A stretch of DNA of 64,000 nt from Larkinella knui (GTDB lineage Bacteria > Bacteroidota > Bacteroidia > Cytophagales > Spirosomataceae), in the NCBI RefSeq assembly GCF_003858645.1, contig NZ_RQJP01000003.1:620001-684000 (forward strand), in the 5' to 3' direction. Below, piece by piece: positions 1 through 9,422 of this stretch (positions are counted from its first letter, which is position 1; each line of letters opens with the position of its first letter). The notes below the pieces were generated by a model. That model was not told where the DNA came from. It saw nothing but the letters and a program-made list of their open reading frames with translations, and did not search any database. The position numbers were made by a program, and so were the translations under genes.

Positions 1-289
1 TATGCTCGCAGAAAGATAGTACCTCACCCTTTTCCATCTCTTGGAGTTTGAACACAATGGAAGGCAACCGCTAGACGGCTTAGCCAGAATAGCCCATCAG
101 GAGACAAAACGAACAGAGATGCTTCACGTTAGCAAGCGTTTATCAACACCAGCTGGCATGCAAAAGGTCGTCAAACAAGTAGATTCTTGCAAATTTTGGT
201 AGAACTGGTCTATCGGTCCCGTAGAGGGCCCTATTTTGCCTTCGAAAGAAAAGCCGCCACTTCGAAGAGATAGTTGACTTATCGCCTAT
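1..289. other. Left edge, no assignable gene
   Basis: No gene is assigned here. On the plus strand one frame stays open from about base 20 to a TAG near 204, after an in-frame stop at 17-19. It has no convincing start and resembles no family I know. It could be the decayed tail of a gene lying outside the window. The only real gene nearby is on the minus strand and ends at 290. Confidence 0.3.
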
Positions 290-850
290 TCACTTACCTT
301 TTTCAAACCGGTTAAGCCAGTCCGAAAAAGAAGCTGCCATTTTATGGATGAGCAATAAATTGACTGCCAGTAATAAGAAACCAGCAAGCAGATACACGCC
401 TGCAATCGGTAAAGTAAACGACATACGATTAAATCCAAGGTATAGGATGTAAAGACAAACTGGCAGAAACAAGAGGCTCGTAACCATTCCAGGTACATAC
501 CTGCGGAAAAATAGCCCTTGTCCAATATGCATGAGTAGGTGCACCGTGAACGCCAGAAACAGGGAATACCAGAGGTGAAACTGATTCGTCACTAAAGACA
601 GCAGAGTGGTTAAACTGACAAGCAAAAACTCTTCGGCTACAGCCAGGGCAAAACCCTGCGTACTAAGCCGGTCAAAATGAGGCAGCAGCCGGTCGGCAAG
701 CTTAGGTATTCGTTGCTTAATGACGTCCCGATTCCGGGTAATCCAGGCTTTTACGAAGAGTATTTCTTCAAAATCATGAATCATAAACAGAAACGGGAAT
801 GACCAGAATAACATTCGTTGAAAATCAACCGTTGATTGAAATGGCTCCAT
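290..850 (-). CDS. HXXEE domain membrane protein
   Basis: A 186-residue protein with several hydrophobic segments. Residues 25-29 read HDFEE, the HxxEE signature that names the family, and a second conserved-looking His lies in the HLLMHIGQG segment. The family is a multi-pass inner-membrane protein of unknown biochemical role; the His and Glu residues suggest metal or proton chemistry, but that is inference. The ATG at 850 is the only good start. It is monocistronic, with the next minus-strand gene ending upstream at 903. Confidence 0.8.
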   Translation of the reverse strand: MEPFQSTVDFQRMLFWSFPFLFMIHDFEEILFVKAWITRNRDVIKQRIPKLADRLLPHFDRLSTQGFALAVAEEFLLVSLTTLLSLVTNQFHLWYSLFLAFTVHLLMHIGQGLFFRRYVPGMVTSLLFLPVCLYILYLGFNRMSFTLPIAGVYLLAGFLLLAVNLLLIHKMAASFSDWLNRFEKGK

Positions 851-902
851 AGCATGTCCGTACTAAATTGTTAATTTACAACCCGCATAAACACAGCCGA
901 TT

Positions 903-1928
903 TCAGAGTAGTGGAACGGAAACCGTGAACCAATCGGCTGATCTACGGATACGCACCGGCTCTTCGCTCAGGTAGGCGTAGCGGGTCTCAATATTGGCCA
1001 GTCCCAGGCCCGAGGAGTAGGTGTGGTCGGTTTTGGGCTGAAACGAATTGCGGACGATCAGCGTCTTTTGTTCCGTTGAAATGTGGATGTACAGAGGCTT
1101 TTTGGCAGAAATAATGTTGTGTTTGACCGCATTTTCCACCAGCATCTGCACCACCAACGGGGGTACCTGCCGCTCCGGACCCTCACACCGGTTTATTGAA
1201 ACCTGCAACGAATCGCCGAAGCGCATCTGCAACAGTGTCAGATAAGCTTCCAGAAACTGCATTTCCTGCTTCAGTGGCACCTGATCCACCTCCCGGTTTT
1301 CAAGCACATACCGGTACACCCGCGCCAGCAACTGAATGCACTCACGGGCGCGAACCGGATCCTGGTGGGTAAGTGAAGAAAGCGTGTTGAGGGTGTTGAA
1401 TAAAAAATGGGGATTGATCTGACTTTTCAGGGCTTCGAGCTGGGCCAGGGCCTTTTCTTTTTCAAGGCGTTCACTGCGGAGCAAGTCATGACGCCAATAG
1501 GCAAACAGATCCGACGAATTGTAGATTGCGGCTGCAATCACCGTAATCAGAAACGCAAAAAACAGGTCGTGAAAATTGCGGCTGGGCTCGTTTTCGGGGT
1601 CATCGAAGAGAACGACAAACCCCAGCAGTTCAGCCCAGAGTACAATGACCGCTCCCAAACCGGACAGCAGGATCGTCAGCATGAACTTAGGATAGGGGGC
1701 CTGCCGCCAGCTGAGCCACCGGTCTGACAGCCGCTTGACCGGCTTGATGACCACCCAGAACACCACAATCGACAGCAAAAGGCTATTCAGGGTTAGAACT
1801 ACCAGCAGATCAGGCTGCCAGCCCACGACGTTCACGTCACTGATGAACCCCATAACCACGGTTAGCGCAACCAATTGCCAGAGTAGCGAGTGGGTAGAAA
1901 AAAAACGCGATGAAGGTTCTTCTAGCAT
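903..1928 (-). CDS. LytS-type sensor histidine kinase
   Basis: A 341-residue inner-membrane kinase. About four membrane segments fill residues 12-135, followed by a short coiled linker (RSERLEKEKALAQLEALKSQ) and the His_kinase domain. The phospho-acceptor is H174 in QINPHFLFN, and the ATPase part ends with GLGLANIETRY. The frame is open further upstream to 2126, but that extension is low-complexity and basic, so I start at the ATG at 1928, just before the first membrane helix. This class phosphorylates LytTR response regulators. None is adjacent; the nearest is at 9423-10184 on the same strand, so partnership is only a guess. Confidence 0.85.
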   Translation of the reverse strand: MLEEPSSRFFSTHSLLWQLVALTVVMGFISDVNVVGWQPDLLVVLTLNSLLLSIVVFWVVIKPVKRLSDRWLSWRQAPYPKFMLTILLSGLGAVIVLWAELLGFVVLFDDPENEPSRNFHDLFFAFLITVIAAAIYNSSDLFAYWRHDLLRSERLEKEKALAQLEALKSQINPHFLFNTLNTLSSLTHQDPVRARECIQLLARVYRYVLENREVDQVPLKQEMQFLEAYLTLLQMRFGDSLQVSINRCEGPERQVPPLVVQMLVENAVKHNIISAKKPLYIHISTEQKTLIVRNSFQPKTDHTYSSGLGLANIETRYAYLSEEPVRIRRSADWFTVSVPLL

Positions 1929-2213
1929 GAAGTGAAAAATAATCCGACTCGAAAGTACAAAAGCTGGATAGCTGCGGACAAGAAAAAAACGGACGAATCC
2001 GAAAAAAAACGGTTTTAATGCCCTCGTTTTCGAGACGAAAGCATAGTCCATACCGGTGGGGCGAAGAGCCTTGTTTTGGTGACTGGCAAAGGGCCTGCTT
2101 ATGGTGGCAAATGCCTGCTTCGTCATTCATTTTCCCACCTTCATCCTGCTTTTACTGGTCGGCCACATTAACTTTAAGTAGGTTGGCTCCCAAAAGGATT
2201 TGTGTACCCGAAC

Positions 2214-2816
2214 ATGATTAGTCCGATGAGCGATCTGATTTCAAAAATGCGCCTGATTCTGTTCCAGTATCCGTTGCTTGCTTCAGGCTGGCTGGCCATG
2301 AGCATCACTATGGCCCAACTTCGGGCTCCGGCTTCGTATCATTGGGTAAAAAATACCATTAGCGACCTCGGAGCCCAGCACTATGAGAAGGGCTGGATGA
2401 TGCAACTGGGCTTTATCGGATTTGGCCTCCTGCTGGTTGGCGGGGGGTTGGCCGACCTCGTCTCCGGCCAGTTAAGCCTGTTAAGAGCCAGCCCGGTCAT
2501 CCTGTATGGACTGGCCGTCGCCCTGACGGGTATCTTTTGTACCCAACCATTTTGGACCGACGCCTTTTACTCGGTACAGGAATCCAGACTGCATTCAGTG
2601 CTGGCTCAGCTAGCGGGCCTGTCGTTTTCGGTCGCCATTGTGGTTCAGTTGCTGGCACCGCAGCGCCCTTCCGACCGGGCCATTCATGCCACCGTCCTGC
2701 TTTTAGTCCTTGGTTTGTCCGGTTCGTTCAAGTTTTTCAGCGAGTACGCCGGGCTTTTGCAGCGCGTCCTGTATCTGGTGAGTTTAACCTGGCTGTCGTT
2801 CATGTTTAAAGCGTAA
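2214..2816 (+). CDS. DUF998 family membrane protein
   Basis: A 200-residue polytopic membrane protein with about six hydrophobic segments. The N-terminal part carries ISDLGA, followed by the long hydrophobic helices typical of DUF998 proteins, a family of unknown function. An in-frame GTG at 2202 would add four residues; I prefer the ATG at 2214, and an ATG at 2226 is also possible. The gene lies 24 bases upstream of the SDR gene on the same strand, so the two may be co-transcribed. It is divergent from the LytS-type kinase. Confidence 0.7.
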   Translation: MISPMSDLISKMRLILFQYPLLASGWLAMSITMAQLRAPASYHWVKNTISDLGAQHYEKGWMMQLGFIGFGLLLVGGGLADLVSGQLSLLRASPVILYGLAVALTGIFCTQPFWTDAFYSVQESRLHSVLAQLAGLSFSVAIVVQLLAPQRPSDRAIHATVLLLVLGLSGSFKFFSEYAGLLQRVLYLVSLTWLSFMFKA

Positions 2817-2840
2817 CCCGATTATCTGGTTTCTACGTAT

Positions 2841-3698
2841 ATGCTAACCATTCTAGTTACAGGGGGAGCCAGCGGTATAGGTCTGGCCACCGTCAACGGA
2901 TTGCTGAAAGGAAAACATAGTGTTATTCTGGTAGACCAATATAATCCCGACCATCAGCCAGTTCTGGAGGACTTGTTTCGAAGGTATCCGGGACAAGTCA
3001 GTCATTATACCTGCGATTTACAAAAGCAGGCATCCGTCGCGGAACTCATCGATCACCTCCGGATGAATTTTACCTGCCTGGATGTGTTGATCAATAATGC
3101 CGGTCGGTTTCCGAAGGCAGAAGCTGAATTCTGCGATGACGTTGAAACAACGTTTGCCGTCAATGTCATGGCTCCCTACCTGCTGAGTGTAGGGCTGATG
3201 ACCCTCTTGAGTAAGACGGGCCGGGGGCGAATCATTAACGTTAGTTCCATTGGCGAACGCTACGCCCGGTCCGACTGGTCGGATATCCAGTCTGTGAAGA
3301 TGCCCTGGAATGCTAATCGGGTGTACAATAATTCGAAGTTTTACCTGACCCTGCTCACATACGCGCTGGCCGAACGATTTAAAGGCCGGAAGATTACCGT
3401 CAACTGTCTGCATCCCGGCCCAACGGCGACCAACCTCGTGCAATCCACCGGGGGGCTTAGCTGGCCCATGCGGATTCTGTTCGGACTCGTGAAACCATTC
3501 CGGCAAACGCCGGAGCATGCCGCTCGAACCAGCTTGTTTCTGGCCACGGACCCTTCGGTAGACGGCCTGACCGGGTGCTATTTCAGCAAATGCCACCGGG
3601 AGAACAGCTCGGTTCCTTCGCAGGACCCGGTGGCCCAGCAGCGGATCCTGGCCTATTGTGAACTGCTGCGTACTAAATCATCTCAACGACTCCCATGA
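2841..3698 (+). CDS. Short-chain dehydrogenase/reductase
   Basis: A 285-residue NAD(P)-dependent oxidoreductase of the SDR superfamily. The N-terminal Rossmann motif is TGGASGIG (residues 7-14), the structural NNAG lies at 85-88, and the catalytic triad is S136, Y162 and K166 (YNNSK). The length and the insertion between Ser and Tyr resemble the retinol dehydrogenase / WWOX-like group, so a lipid or ketone substrate is possible, but specificity cannot be read from the sequence. Its stop overlaps an ATG in an ATGA junction at 3695-3698, a sign of former translational coupling to a downstream gene that is now decayed. Confidence 0.85.
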   Translation: MLTILVTGGASGIGLATVNGLLKGKHSVILVDQYNPDHQPVLEDLFRRYPGQVSHYTCDLQKQASVAELIDHLRMNFTCLDVLINNAGRFPKAEAEFCDDVETTFAVNVMAPYLLSVGLMTLLSKTGRGRIINVSSIGERYARSDWSDIQSVKMPWNANRVYNNSKFYLTLLTYALAERFKGRKITVNCLHPGPTATNLVQSTGGLSWPMRILFGLVKPFRQTPEHAARTSLFLATDPSVDGLTGCYFSKCHRENSSVPSQDPVAQQRILAYCELLRTKSSQRLP

Positions 3699-3775
3699 AT
3701 GTACTAGCCGAAAACCCTGTTTCTTTGTCGGTTAATGGCCAAACCGTTCAGGTATCCGTACCGCATCGGCCGTAG
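3695..3775 (+). pseudogene. Coupled 26-codon stump after the SDR gene
   Basis: An ATG overlaps the SDR stop codon (ATGA) and opens 26 codons ending in TAG at 3773. The piece includes SLSVNGQTVQVSV, which loosely resembles the start of a plant-type [2Fe-2S] domain, but it is too short to assign. The overlap is typical of real operons, so I read this as the 5' end of a gene interrupted by a stop, with the rest decayed. It may equally be a chance frame. Confidence 0.25.
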
Positions 3776-4209
3776 CCTTGATTCCGGCGAAAAAGGCCCC
3801 ATCGACTCGGCTATGGAGGATACTATAGGCCGGAGCGGAACGTATGGGCGTATTTGCAAAGCCATTAAGCGTGCTGCCCAACTGAGCCAGCCGACCCGGT
3901 AAGCGGCTGAAAAACAGACGTGGACAAACCGTCATTATTCTGCCGGCCTACCCCCTGATCTCGCTTGGCGGGTTGAAAGCCGGGGCGGGTTTGGTGCCTG
4001 AGTAACTACGGTTTGATCTCCTACCATTCGTGTGGGTTCAGGCACGCTCTTCAGGAACGATTTAGCTTCGCTACCATTAAATCAGAATGTGCCTCTCCCG
4101 ACCCCGCCCCTACTTTTGAGCCAATGCATTCCCGACTGCACCCGAGGGCTGATCCAGCCTGCTCCGGACTGCCAGCCGGTGTCAGCAGCCCACCCAAATT
4201 CTTCTTGCC
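3776..4209. other. Gene-poor decayed segment
   Basis: No intact gene. A short plus-strand stretch near 3910-4004 has a beta-strand-like TVIILPAYP segment and ends at a TAA. It could belong to the same lost gene as the flanking remnants, but I cannot prove it. Confidence 0.3.
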
Positions 4210-4461
4210 ATGATTACGGACTTACTAACGCTAAAAAACCGCATCCTCGCATCAGCTTTTCAAAAACCCGACGCGGTACGAACCGGCTGTCGAACGGTGG
4301 ACAGCTGCACGACGCAGTACTACGAAGCCGAGCAAGCTGCTATGTACCTTCCTTGCGCCCGGCCCGACATCCTGCCCCATGCCTATGCGGGCCATGTGCC
4401 GTTTCTGGATCAGCCCGACGACTTCTGTCGGCTGATGAAGTCCTTCATTGCAAAACGCTGA
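4210..4461 (+). pseudogene. Alpha/beta hydrolase C-terminal remnant
   Basis: The last 25-30 codons before the stop at 4459 read like the C-terminus of an alpha/beta-hydrolase fold enzyme. The GHVPFLDQPDDF segment matches the catalytic-His region (aGHxPfxdqPxxF), followed by a final amphipathic helix. The upstream part of this 83-codon frame lacks the nucleophile elbow and the rest of the fold, so the gene is truncated or frame-shifted. It may once have followed the SDR gene in an operon. Confidence 0.45.
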
Positions 4462-4543
4462 CGGCTGCGTCGGGGCCTGGGCAAGTAGCCGTTGGTACGG
4501 TATTGGTGTTTCCGGGTATCTCAACCCTTCGCACGCGGTGTAG

Positions 4544-5440
4544 TTAGGGTAACACGATCCGTTTTTTCCGGACCGAAGCTGTTCCAAAGAAGCCCAGCGC
4601 CGGTGGCGTGTTGGATGTGAGGGACCGGATGTTGCCAGGCGGGTTTGTCGGAATGGGGTCAAAGAGTCCACCCTGAGTGCCTTCTGTACGAACCCAGGCC
4701 AGAAAGTCATACGCTTCGGGTGTGATGCTGTGCAACTCCACCAAAAGGGTGTCTTTCGGGGAGAAAAGCTTGTTCACGTTGATGGCCTGCCGGATGGGTT
4801 CGGCAAAGGTCAGGCCATCGACGGCCAGTGAGGGCGACAGTCCGCCATCGTAGGAAAGGATCACATCGCCGGTATCGTCGTTATACAGGCGGCCATTTCG
4901 AAACACCTTTATCCAGTAACAATCCCCTATACCCACAAAGTCCCGGGCGTAGAACTGCGCCAGATACCCTTCGCGGGGTCCTTCCGTCTGTTCGATTCCC
5001 GCTTTTTTGTAAACGTAGGTTATGGAGTCGACAGCAGGTACCCGGCGTAGGGATGACGTGGCTTCGTAGTACATGGCGCCCCGGTGAATACGCAGAGTAT
5101 AGGCTCGCCCGATGCGCCCCAGGGTGTCGGCTGGGGCTGCGGGCTGCCAGACGTACCAGCCATCGGGCTGCGCCACAAAACGGTAGCGGGTTCCCCGGTC
5201 GTCTTCTACGGTAACTTCCGCATCGGGCAGGGGGATGGCTGGCGAATTGTCGAGATAATCGGCCGACTCGGTCAGGCGAATGGCCTGAGGGCCAGGCTGG
5301 TCGGTTAACCAGGCTTCTACAACCAGGTGTTTATCGCCCTTTGGAAGCGTCAGATCGATCACATCCTGGCAGCCCGCCAACCCGGCGACGACGCTCAGGC
5401 AGGCCAGCAGGGAAAAGGATGATTGCCAGGTAACGCGCAT
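4544..5440 (-). CDS. DUF4249 lipoprotein
   Basis: A 298-residue exported lipoprotein. The N-terminus has a hydrophobic signal ending in LAGCQ (Cys about residue 24), a lipobox. The mature part begins with VIDLTLP...KHLVVEAWLTDQPGPQAIRLT, the characteristic opening of DUF4249, followed by an Ig-like strand pattern. The gene follows the TonB-dependent receptor at 5449-7857 with an 8-base gap. DUF4249 proteins are recurrent partners of such receptors in Bacteroidota and probably sit on the outer membrane as substrate-binding or accessory subunits; the ligand is unknown. Confidence 0.85.
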   Translation of the reverse strand: MRVTWQSSFSLLACLSVVAGLAGCQDVIDLTLPKGDKHLVVEAWLTDQPGPQAIRLTESADYLDNSPAIPLPDAEVTVEDDRGTRYRFVAQPDGWYVWQPAAPADTLGRIGRAYTLRIHRGAMYYEATSSLRRVPAVDSITYVYKKAGIEQTEGPREGYLAQFYARDFVGIGDCYWIKVFRNGRLYNDDTGDVILSYDGGLSPSLAVDGLTFAEPIRQAINVNKLFSPKDTLLVELHSITPEAYDFLAWVRTEGTQGGLFDPIPTNPPGNIRSLTSNTPPALGFFGTASVRKKRIVLP

Positions 5441-5448
5441 AGAAAAAG

Positions 5449-7857
5449 TTAAAAATTAAAATTATAGGTAAGCGCGGGCACCACACTCCCGATGACTGAA
5501 AAGCGAACGGCTTCCGTCTGAAGGTTGTCGTTTTCGGTTTGCCGCGTGTATACTGAAAAGGCATTACGCCGGTTGTAGGCATTGTAGAGGCTGGCCACCC
5601 ATTCGCCCCGTCCGTGAAACGGGGCTTTTTTTGTTTGCCAAGTCAGAGACAAATCCAATCGGTGCGTGGGGGGCATCCGGGCGGTATTGCGCCGGTCGCC
5701 TTCCTGGTAGGGCAACGCCCAGCCCGCCCATTCCCACCGGCTGGTCGGGAGGGTTACCGGGGCTCCAGAAGTAAGCGTGAACGTGGCAGATCCGGAAACC
5801 CGCTTGCTGAACGGGTATTGCGTAACCACATTCAGAACGTGCGTTCTGTCAAAGCGGGACACGAACCAGCGGTCGTTGTTGAGACCAGCGATGCGACGCT
5901 CGGTTCGCGAAAGCGTATAACTCAGCCAGCCGGTGAAGCGCCCTTTTTGCTTACGAACCAGCGCTTCGACTCCATAAGCCCGCCCTTTTCCAGCCAGCAA
6001 ATCGCCTTCTACGTAGGGATTCAGCAACAGATTGGCGCCTTTGACATAATCAATCTGGTTGTGCAGTAATTTGTAGTATCCTTCCAGAGATACCTCATAC
6101 CCTCCCGGCTCAATCTGCTGTACCCAGCCTGCCGTAAACTGATCGGAACGCTGGGGCCTGAGATTGGGCGAACTCAACCGCCAGACATCGACCGGCGAGG
6201 CTGCCGCCGTGTTGGAAAGCAGATGTAGATACTGTACCATCCGCTGGTAACCCAGTTTGAGCGAACCTTTGTCGAGAAGTTTCCAGCTGCCCGTGAAACG
6301 CGGTTCCCAATTGCCGTACTGATGCAGGATGCCGGATTGCTGTTGAACAGCAGGCAGGATTACGGGTCGACGCTGTCCGGGTCCGGCGGGTTCAAACTGG
6401 TAATAACTGCCGGGAGCCCGGTTTCGGAACAGCGAGTAGCGAATGCCATAGCTCAGTGACAACCGTTCGTTAACCACGTGCTCGTTTCCCACGTAAAAAG
6501 CAAGCTCGTCAGCGATCTGGCGTTCGAGGAGATAGATCTTCTCGTCCTGATTTGAGGTAATCGACGCCCTTCCGGGGGTGGTGTTGTACCGAATGTACTG
6601 ACCGCCGAACGAGAGCGTATGACCGGGCATGAGGTAATAGGTAAAATCGGGTTTCAGGCTGTGCGTATCTATGTTAGATTGCCACCGAAATCCGTCCTGC
6701 TGTTTTTGAGCGTCGGAGTTGAACCCGTAATCGTACGCCGTTTTGTACAGCGTCAGGTTTAGAAAGAGCTTTTCGTTAAAGACGCGATTCCAGCGGGCCG
6801 TTGCAGTAGCGTTTCCCCAGTTTAACCCAAACCCGGCCCCAAACACGTCGCGGCCCAGATAGCCGGAGAGGTACAGGGTATTGGCCGCATTGACACGCAG
6901 GTTGGCTTTTGCGGTCAGGTCGTAGAAATAAAACCGGGATCCACTGAGTTCTTCTCTTAAAAATGGCCGTGCCAGGATATCGAGGTACGAACGGCGGGCT
7001 GCCACGATGAAAGACCCCCGCCCTCCCGCCAGTGGTTGCTCGTAGGTAAGGCGGGAGAAGATAGAGCCGATTCCCCCGCTGACGGACTGCTTGCGGCTGT
7101 TGCCTTCTTTGAGTCTGACATCGAGAATCGACGAAATACGCCCTCCATACGACACGGGAATACCGCCTTTCATCAGCCGGATGTCTTTGACGGCATCGGG
7201 ATTGAAAATGAAAAAAAAACCGAATAGGTGGGCCGAGTTGTAGACCGGAGCTTCGTCGAGTAAAATCAGGTTTTGATCTACATTACCGCCCCGAACGTTG
7301 AAACCACTGGCCCCCTCGCCTACCGTCGTTATGCCGGGTAGCAACTGAATGCTGCGGATGACATCGGCCTCGCCGAACAGGGCAGGCATCTGCCGGATGG
7401 TCTGACTCTTTAGGGCGTTGGTCCACAGCGCAGAGACCCCAGCCGACGCACTATCCGGCAGAGCCCTTACAGAAACTTCCTGGAGTTGCGTCGCTGCGGC
7501 CGACAGCTCTACATTTTGCCGAACCGGAGTTTCGCCGAGGGTAACAGCCAACTCCCTGCTCGTGAAACCGACGAAACTAAAGCGCAACGTGTAGGTGCCG
7601 GGGGGCAGATTTAACGAATAAAAGCCGTAGTTGTTGGTAACAGTGCCGACCGTTCGATGGTCTACAGAAACGGTTACTCCGATGAGAACTTCCCCGTTGG
7701 CGAGGTCGCGCACGTAACCGCTCACGGTTTGCCGGTTCTGGGCGCAGGCAGCCGGACAATGACCTCCAAAGAAGAACAGGAAGAATCCGCTCAGCGCCAG
7801 CAGTCGGCCCGGCCGGCAAACACGGAGATGGTTGGTTCGATAACTCACGTATTTCAT
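5449..7857 (-). CDS. TonB-dependent receptor with carboxypeptidase-like domain
   Basis: An outer-membrane active transporter of about 802 residues. A signal peptide ends near CAQN (about residue 40), then a carboxypeptidase-regulatory-like beta domain (VSGYVRDLANGEVLIGVTVSV to about residue 115), the plug domain (around 125-240, with FNVRGGNVDQNLILLDEAPVY) and a long beta-barrel ending in an aromatic residue (YNFNF). The frame stays open to 7944, but the signal peptide fits the ATG at 7857. It forms a two-gene unit with the downstream DUF4249 lipoprotein. The substrate cannot be inferred; no SusD-like gene is present. Confidence 0.9.
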   Translation of the reverse strand: MKYVSYRTNHLRVCRPGRLLALSGFFLFFFGGHCPAACAQNRQTVSGYVRDLANGEVLIGVTVSVDHRTVGTVTNNYGFYSLNLPPGTYTLRFSFVGFTSRELAVTLGETPVRQNVELSAAATQLQEVSVRALPDSASAGVSALWTNALKSQTIRQMPALFGEADVIRSIQLLPGITTVGEGASGFNVRGGNVDQNLILLDEAPVYNSAHLFGFFFIFNPDAVKDIRLMKGGIPVSYGGRISSILDVRLKEGNSRKQSVSGGIGSIFSRLTYEQPLAGGRGSFIVAARRSYLDILARPFLREELSGSRFYFYDLTAKANLRVNAANTLYLSGYLGRDVFGAGFGLNWGNATATARWNRVFNEKLFLNLTLYKTAYDYGFNSDAQKQQDGFRWQSNIDTHSLKPDFTYYLMPGHTLSFGGQYIRYNTTPGRASITSNQDEKIYLLERQIADELAFYVGNEHVVNERLSLSYGIRYSLFRNRAPGSYYQFEPAGPGQRRPVILPAVQQQSGILHQYGNWEPRFTGSWKLLDKGSLKLGYQRMVQYLHLLSNTAAASPVDVWRLSSPNLRPQRSDQFTAGWVQQIEPGGYEVSLEGYYKLLHNQIDYVKGANLLLNPYVEGDLLAGKGRAYGVEALVRKQKGRFTGWLSYTLSRTERRIAGLNNDRWFVSRFDRTHVLNVVTQYPFSKRVSGSATFTLTSGAPVTLPTSRWEWAGWALPYQEGDRRNTARMPPTHRLDLSLTWQTKKAPFHGRGEWVASLYNAYNRRNAFSVYTRQTENDNLQTEAVRFSVIGSVVPALTYNFNF

Positions 7858-8295
7858 CAGTTGATGTGGGACCTTTACCGCCGGGGCGGCACATACATTC
7901 AGCAAGACTGCGTCAGCGTGGGGCTTCAAGCCCGATACTACCAATACGCACAGGCACCGGGTAACAGCCCCCGTGCTTATTGCCCTTCAAATTTCCAGGG
8001 TCTTGCCCGAATCCGCCATCGACGGCCGGACGAGTCCCGAAAAAATCAGGATAAACCCCGGAAAAAGGCGGGTAAACACCATCCGGCAGGCGAAGAAACA
8101 ACGCCTTGGAACCGACTTCAGCCAAATCGGTTCCGCCGGTATGGATAGCTCGTCCGTTCTTTTTCGCCAGCCGCATTAAAATGCCGAATGGCCTCGTTCA
8201 ACCCGTTTTTCCAGGCATTGATCCACTTTTGCCTACCCCTCGATCGCCCACGAACGTACCTTCGGCCACCTTGTTTACTACTGTTCTTCTTTGTT
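7858..8295. other. Divergent intergenic region
   Basis: This gap separates the minus-strand receptor and the plus-strand serine hydrolase, so it should hold both promoters. I see no convincing coding frame and no clear TAnnTTTG box. Several overlapping frames are open in the GC-rich stretch but lack starts and family resemblance. Confidence 0.4.
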
Positions 8296-9411
8296 ATGAA
8301 ACGCTTATTGGTTGGTGTCCTGGCCAGTTGTCTTTTGCTGGCTGCGTGCGATCGGGACCTTCCCCCGACGCCGGTTATCTCGAACAATCCGATGCGGTCG
8401 ACCCTGGATTCGACCGTAGAAACGGCCATGCGGCCTTACTTTGCCAACGCCAGGCACGTTGGCAGCCTGATTGGCATTTATCGGAAAGGGGCGGTTAGCT
8501 GGTATGGGTACGGTGAAACAAAACGGGGCTCCGGCCAGCTCCCGACGATGAATACCCTCTTTGAAATTGGCTCCGTTACCAAGCCGTTTACCGCAGCGCT
8601 GGTCCTCGACTGGTTACAGCGACATCAGCTCCCGGTCGATACGCCCATTGCCCGGTACCTGCCCGATTATTCGCGCCGGGGTGTTGCCTCCCTGACTTTC
8701 CGGCAGTTGCTGGACTATTCGAGCGGCCTACCCGAAGATGATGCTATTGCGGATCTGAAAACGGCACCGGGGTATACAAGCGCCAATCCTTACCAGCACT
8801 ACGACAGCACCCGGGTCTACGCGTATCTAAAAAATTATGGGGTAAAATATCCGCCCGGAACCCGCTATACGTACTCGAATCTGGCTTTTGGACTGGCCGG
8901 ATTGATTCTCGAACGCATGACCCATACATCGTTCGAAACCCTGGTTCGGGAGCGGATTGCCGCACCTCTGGAGCTTGCCAATACGGGCGTAACCCTGACG
9001 GCCGGGCAACAAAGTCAGGTGGCGCAGGGCTATCTGGAAACGGGAGAACCGGCCCCGCGCTGGGTGTCGCTGGGCGGATTCAATGGCGCGGGGGCTCTGG
9101 TCTCGACGGGTAGTGATTTGATGCGGTTCGGGCAGGCTCAGCTTCGGTCAGAAACGGCTCTGGAGAAACTATTTGCCCAAACCCGAACGCTATCCTTCGT
9201 TTCTCCGGAAGCGGGTCGGGAGGGTCTGGGCTGGGATCTGACGAGTCCGGAATTCGACGGCGTCGTGAAAACCGGCGGCACCGGGGGGTTCAGTTCGCTG
9301 ATCATGGTCTCACAAGCCCGGCAACTCGTCGTTGTCGTGCTTTTCAACAACCACGAGACGGCCGCCATCGAGACGGCGGCTTCGCTCACGGCCGCTCTTT
9401 TAAAACAATGA
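8296..9411 (+). CDS. Serine hydrolase, beta-lactamase/PBP4* family lipoprotein
   Basis: A 371-residue protein. The N-terminus is a lipoprotein signal with LLAAC at residues 14-18. The catalytic SxxK motif is S93-V-T-K96, the second motif is Y193-S-N195, and a KTGGTGG segment near the C-terminus takes the place of the third motif. These define the class C beta-lactamase-like / D-aminopeptidase group, which hydrolyses D-amino-acid peptides, beta-lactams or esters; the actual substrate is unknown. An upstream in-frame ATG at 8188 would spoil the signal peptide, so 8296 is preferred. It converges with the LytTR gene, 11 bases between stops. Confidence 0.85.
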   Translation: MKRLLVGVLASCLLLAACDRDLPPTPVISNNPMRSTLDSTVETAMRPYFANARHVGSLIGIYRKGAVSWYGYGETKRGSGQLPTMNTLFEIGSVTKPFTAALVLDWLQRHQLPVDTPIARYLPDYSRRGVASLTFRQLLDYSSGLPEDDAIADLKTAPGYTSANPYQHYDSTRVYAYLKNYGVKYPPGTRYTYSNLAFGLAGLILERMTHTSFETLVRERIAAPLELANTGVTLTAGQQSQVAQGYLETGEPAPRWVSLGGFNGAGALVSTGSDLMRFGQAQLRSETALEKLFAQTRTLSFVSPEAGREGLGWDLTSPEFDGVVKTGGTGGFSSLIMVSQARQLVVVVLFNNHETAAIETAASLTAALLKQ

Positions 9412-9422
9412 GACGGGTCATC

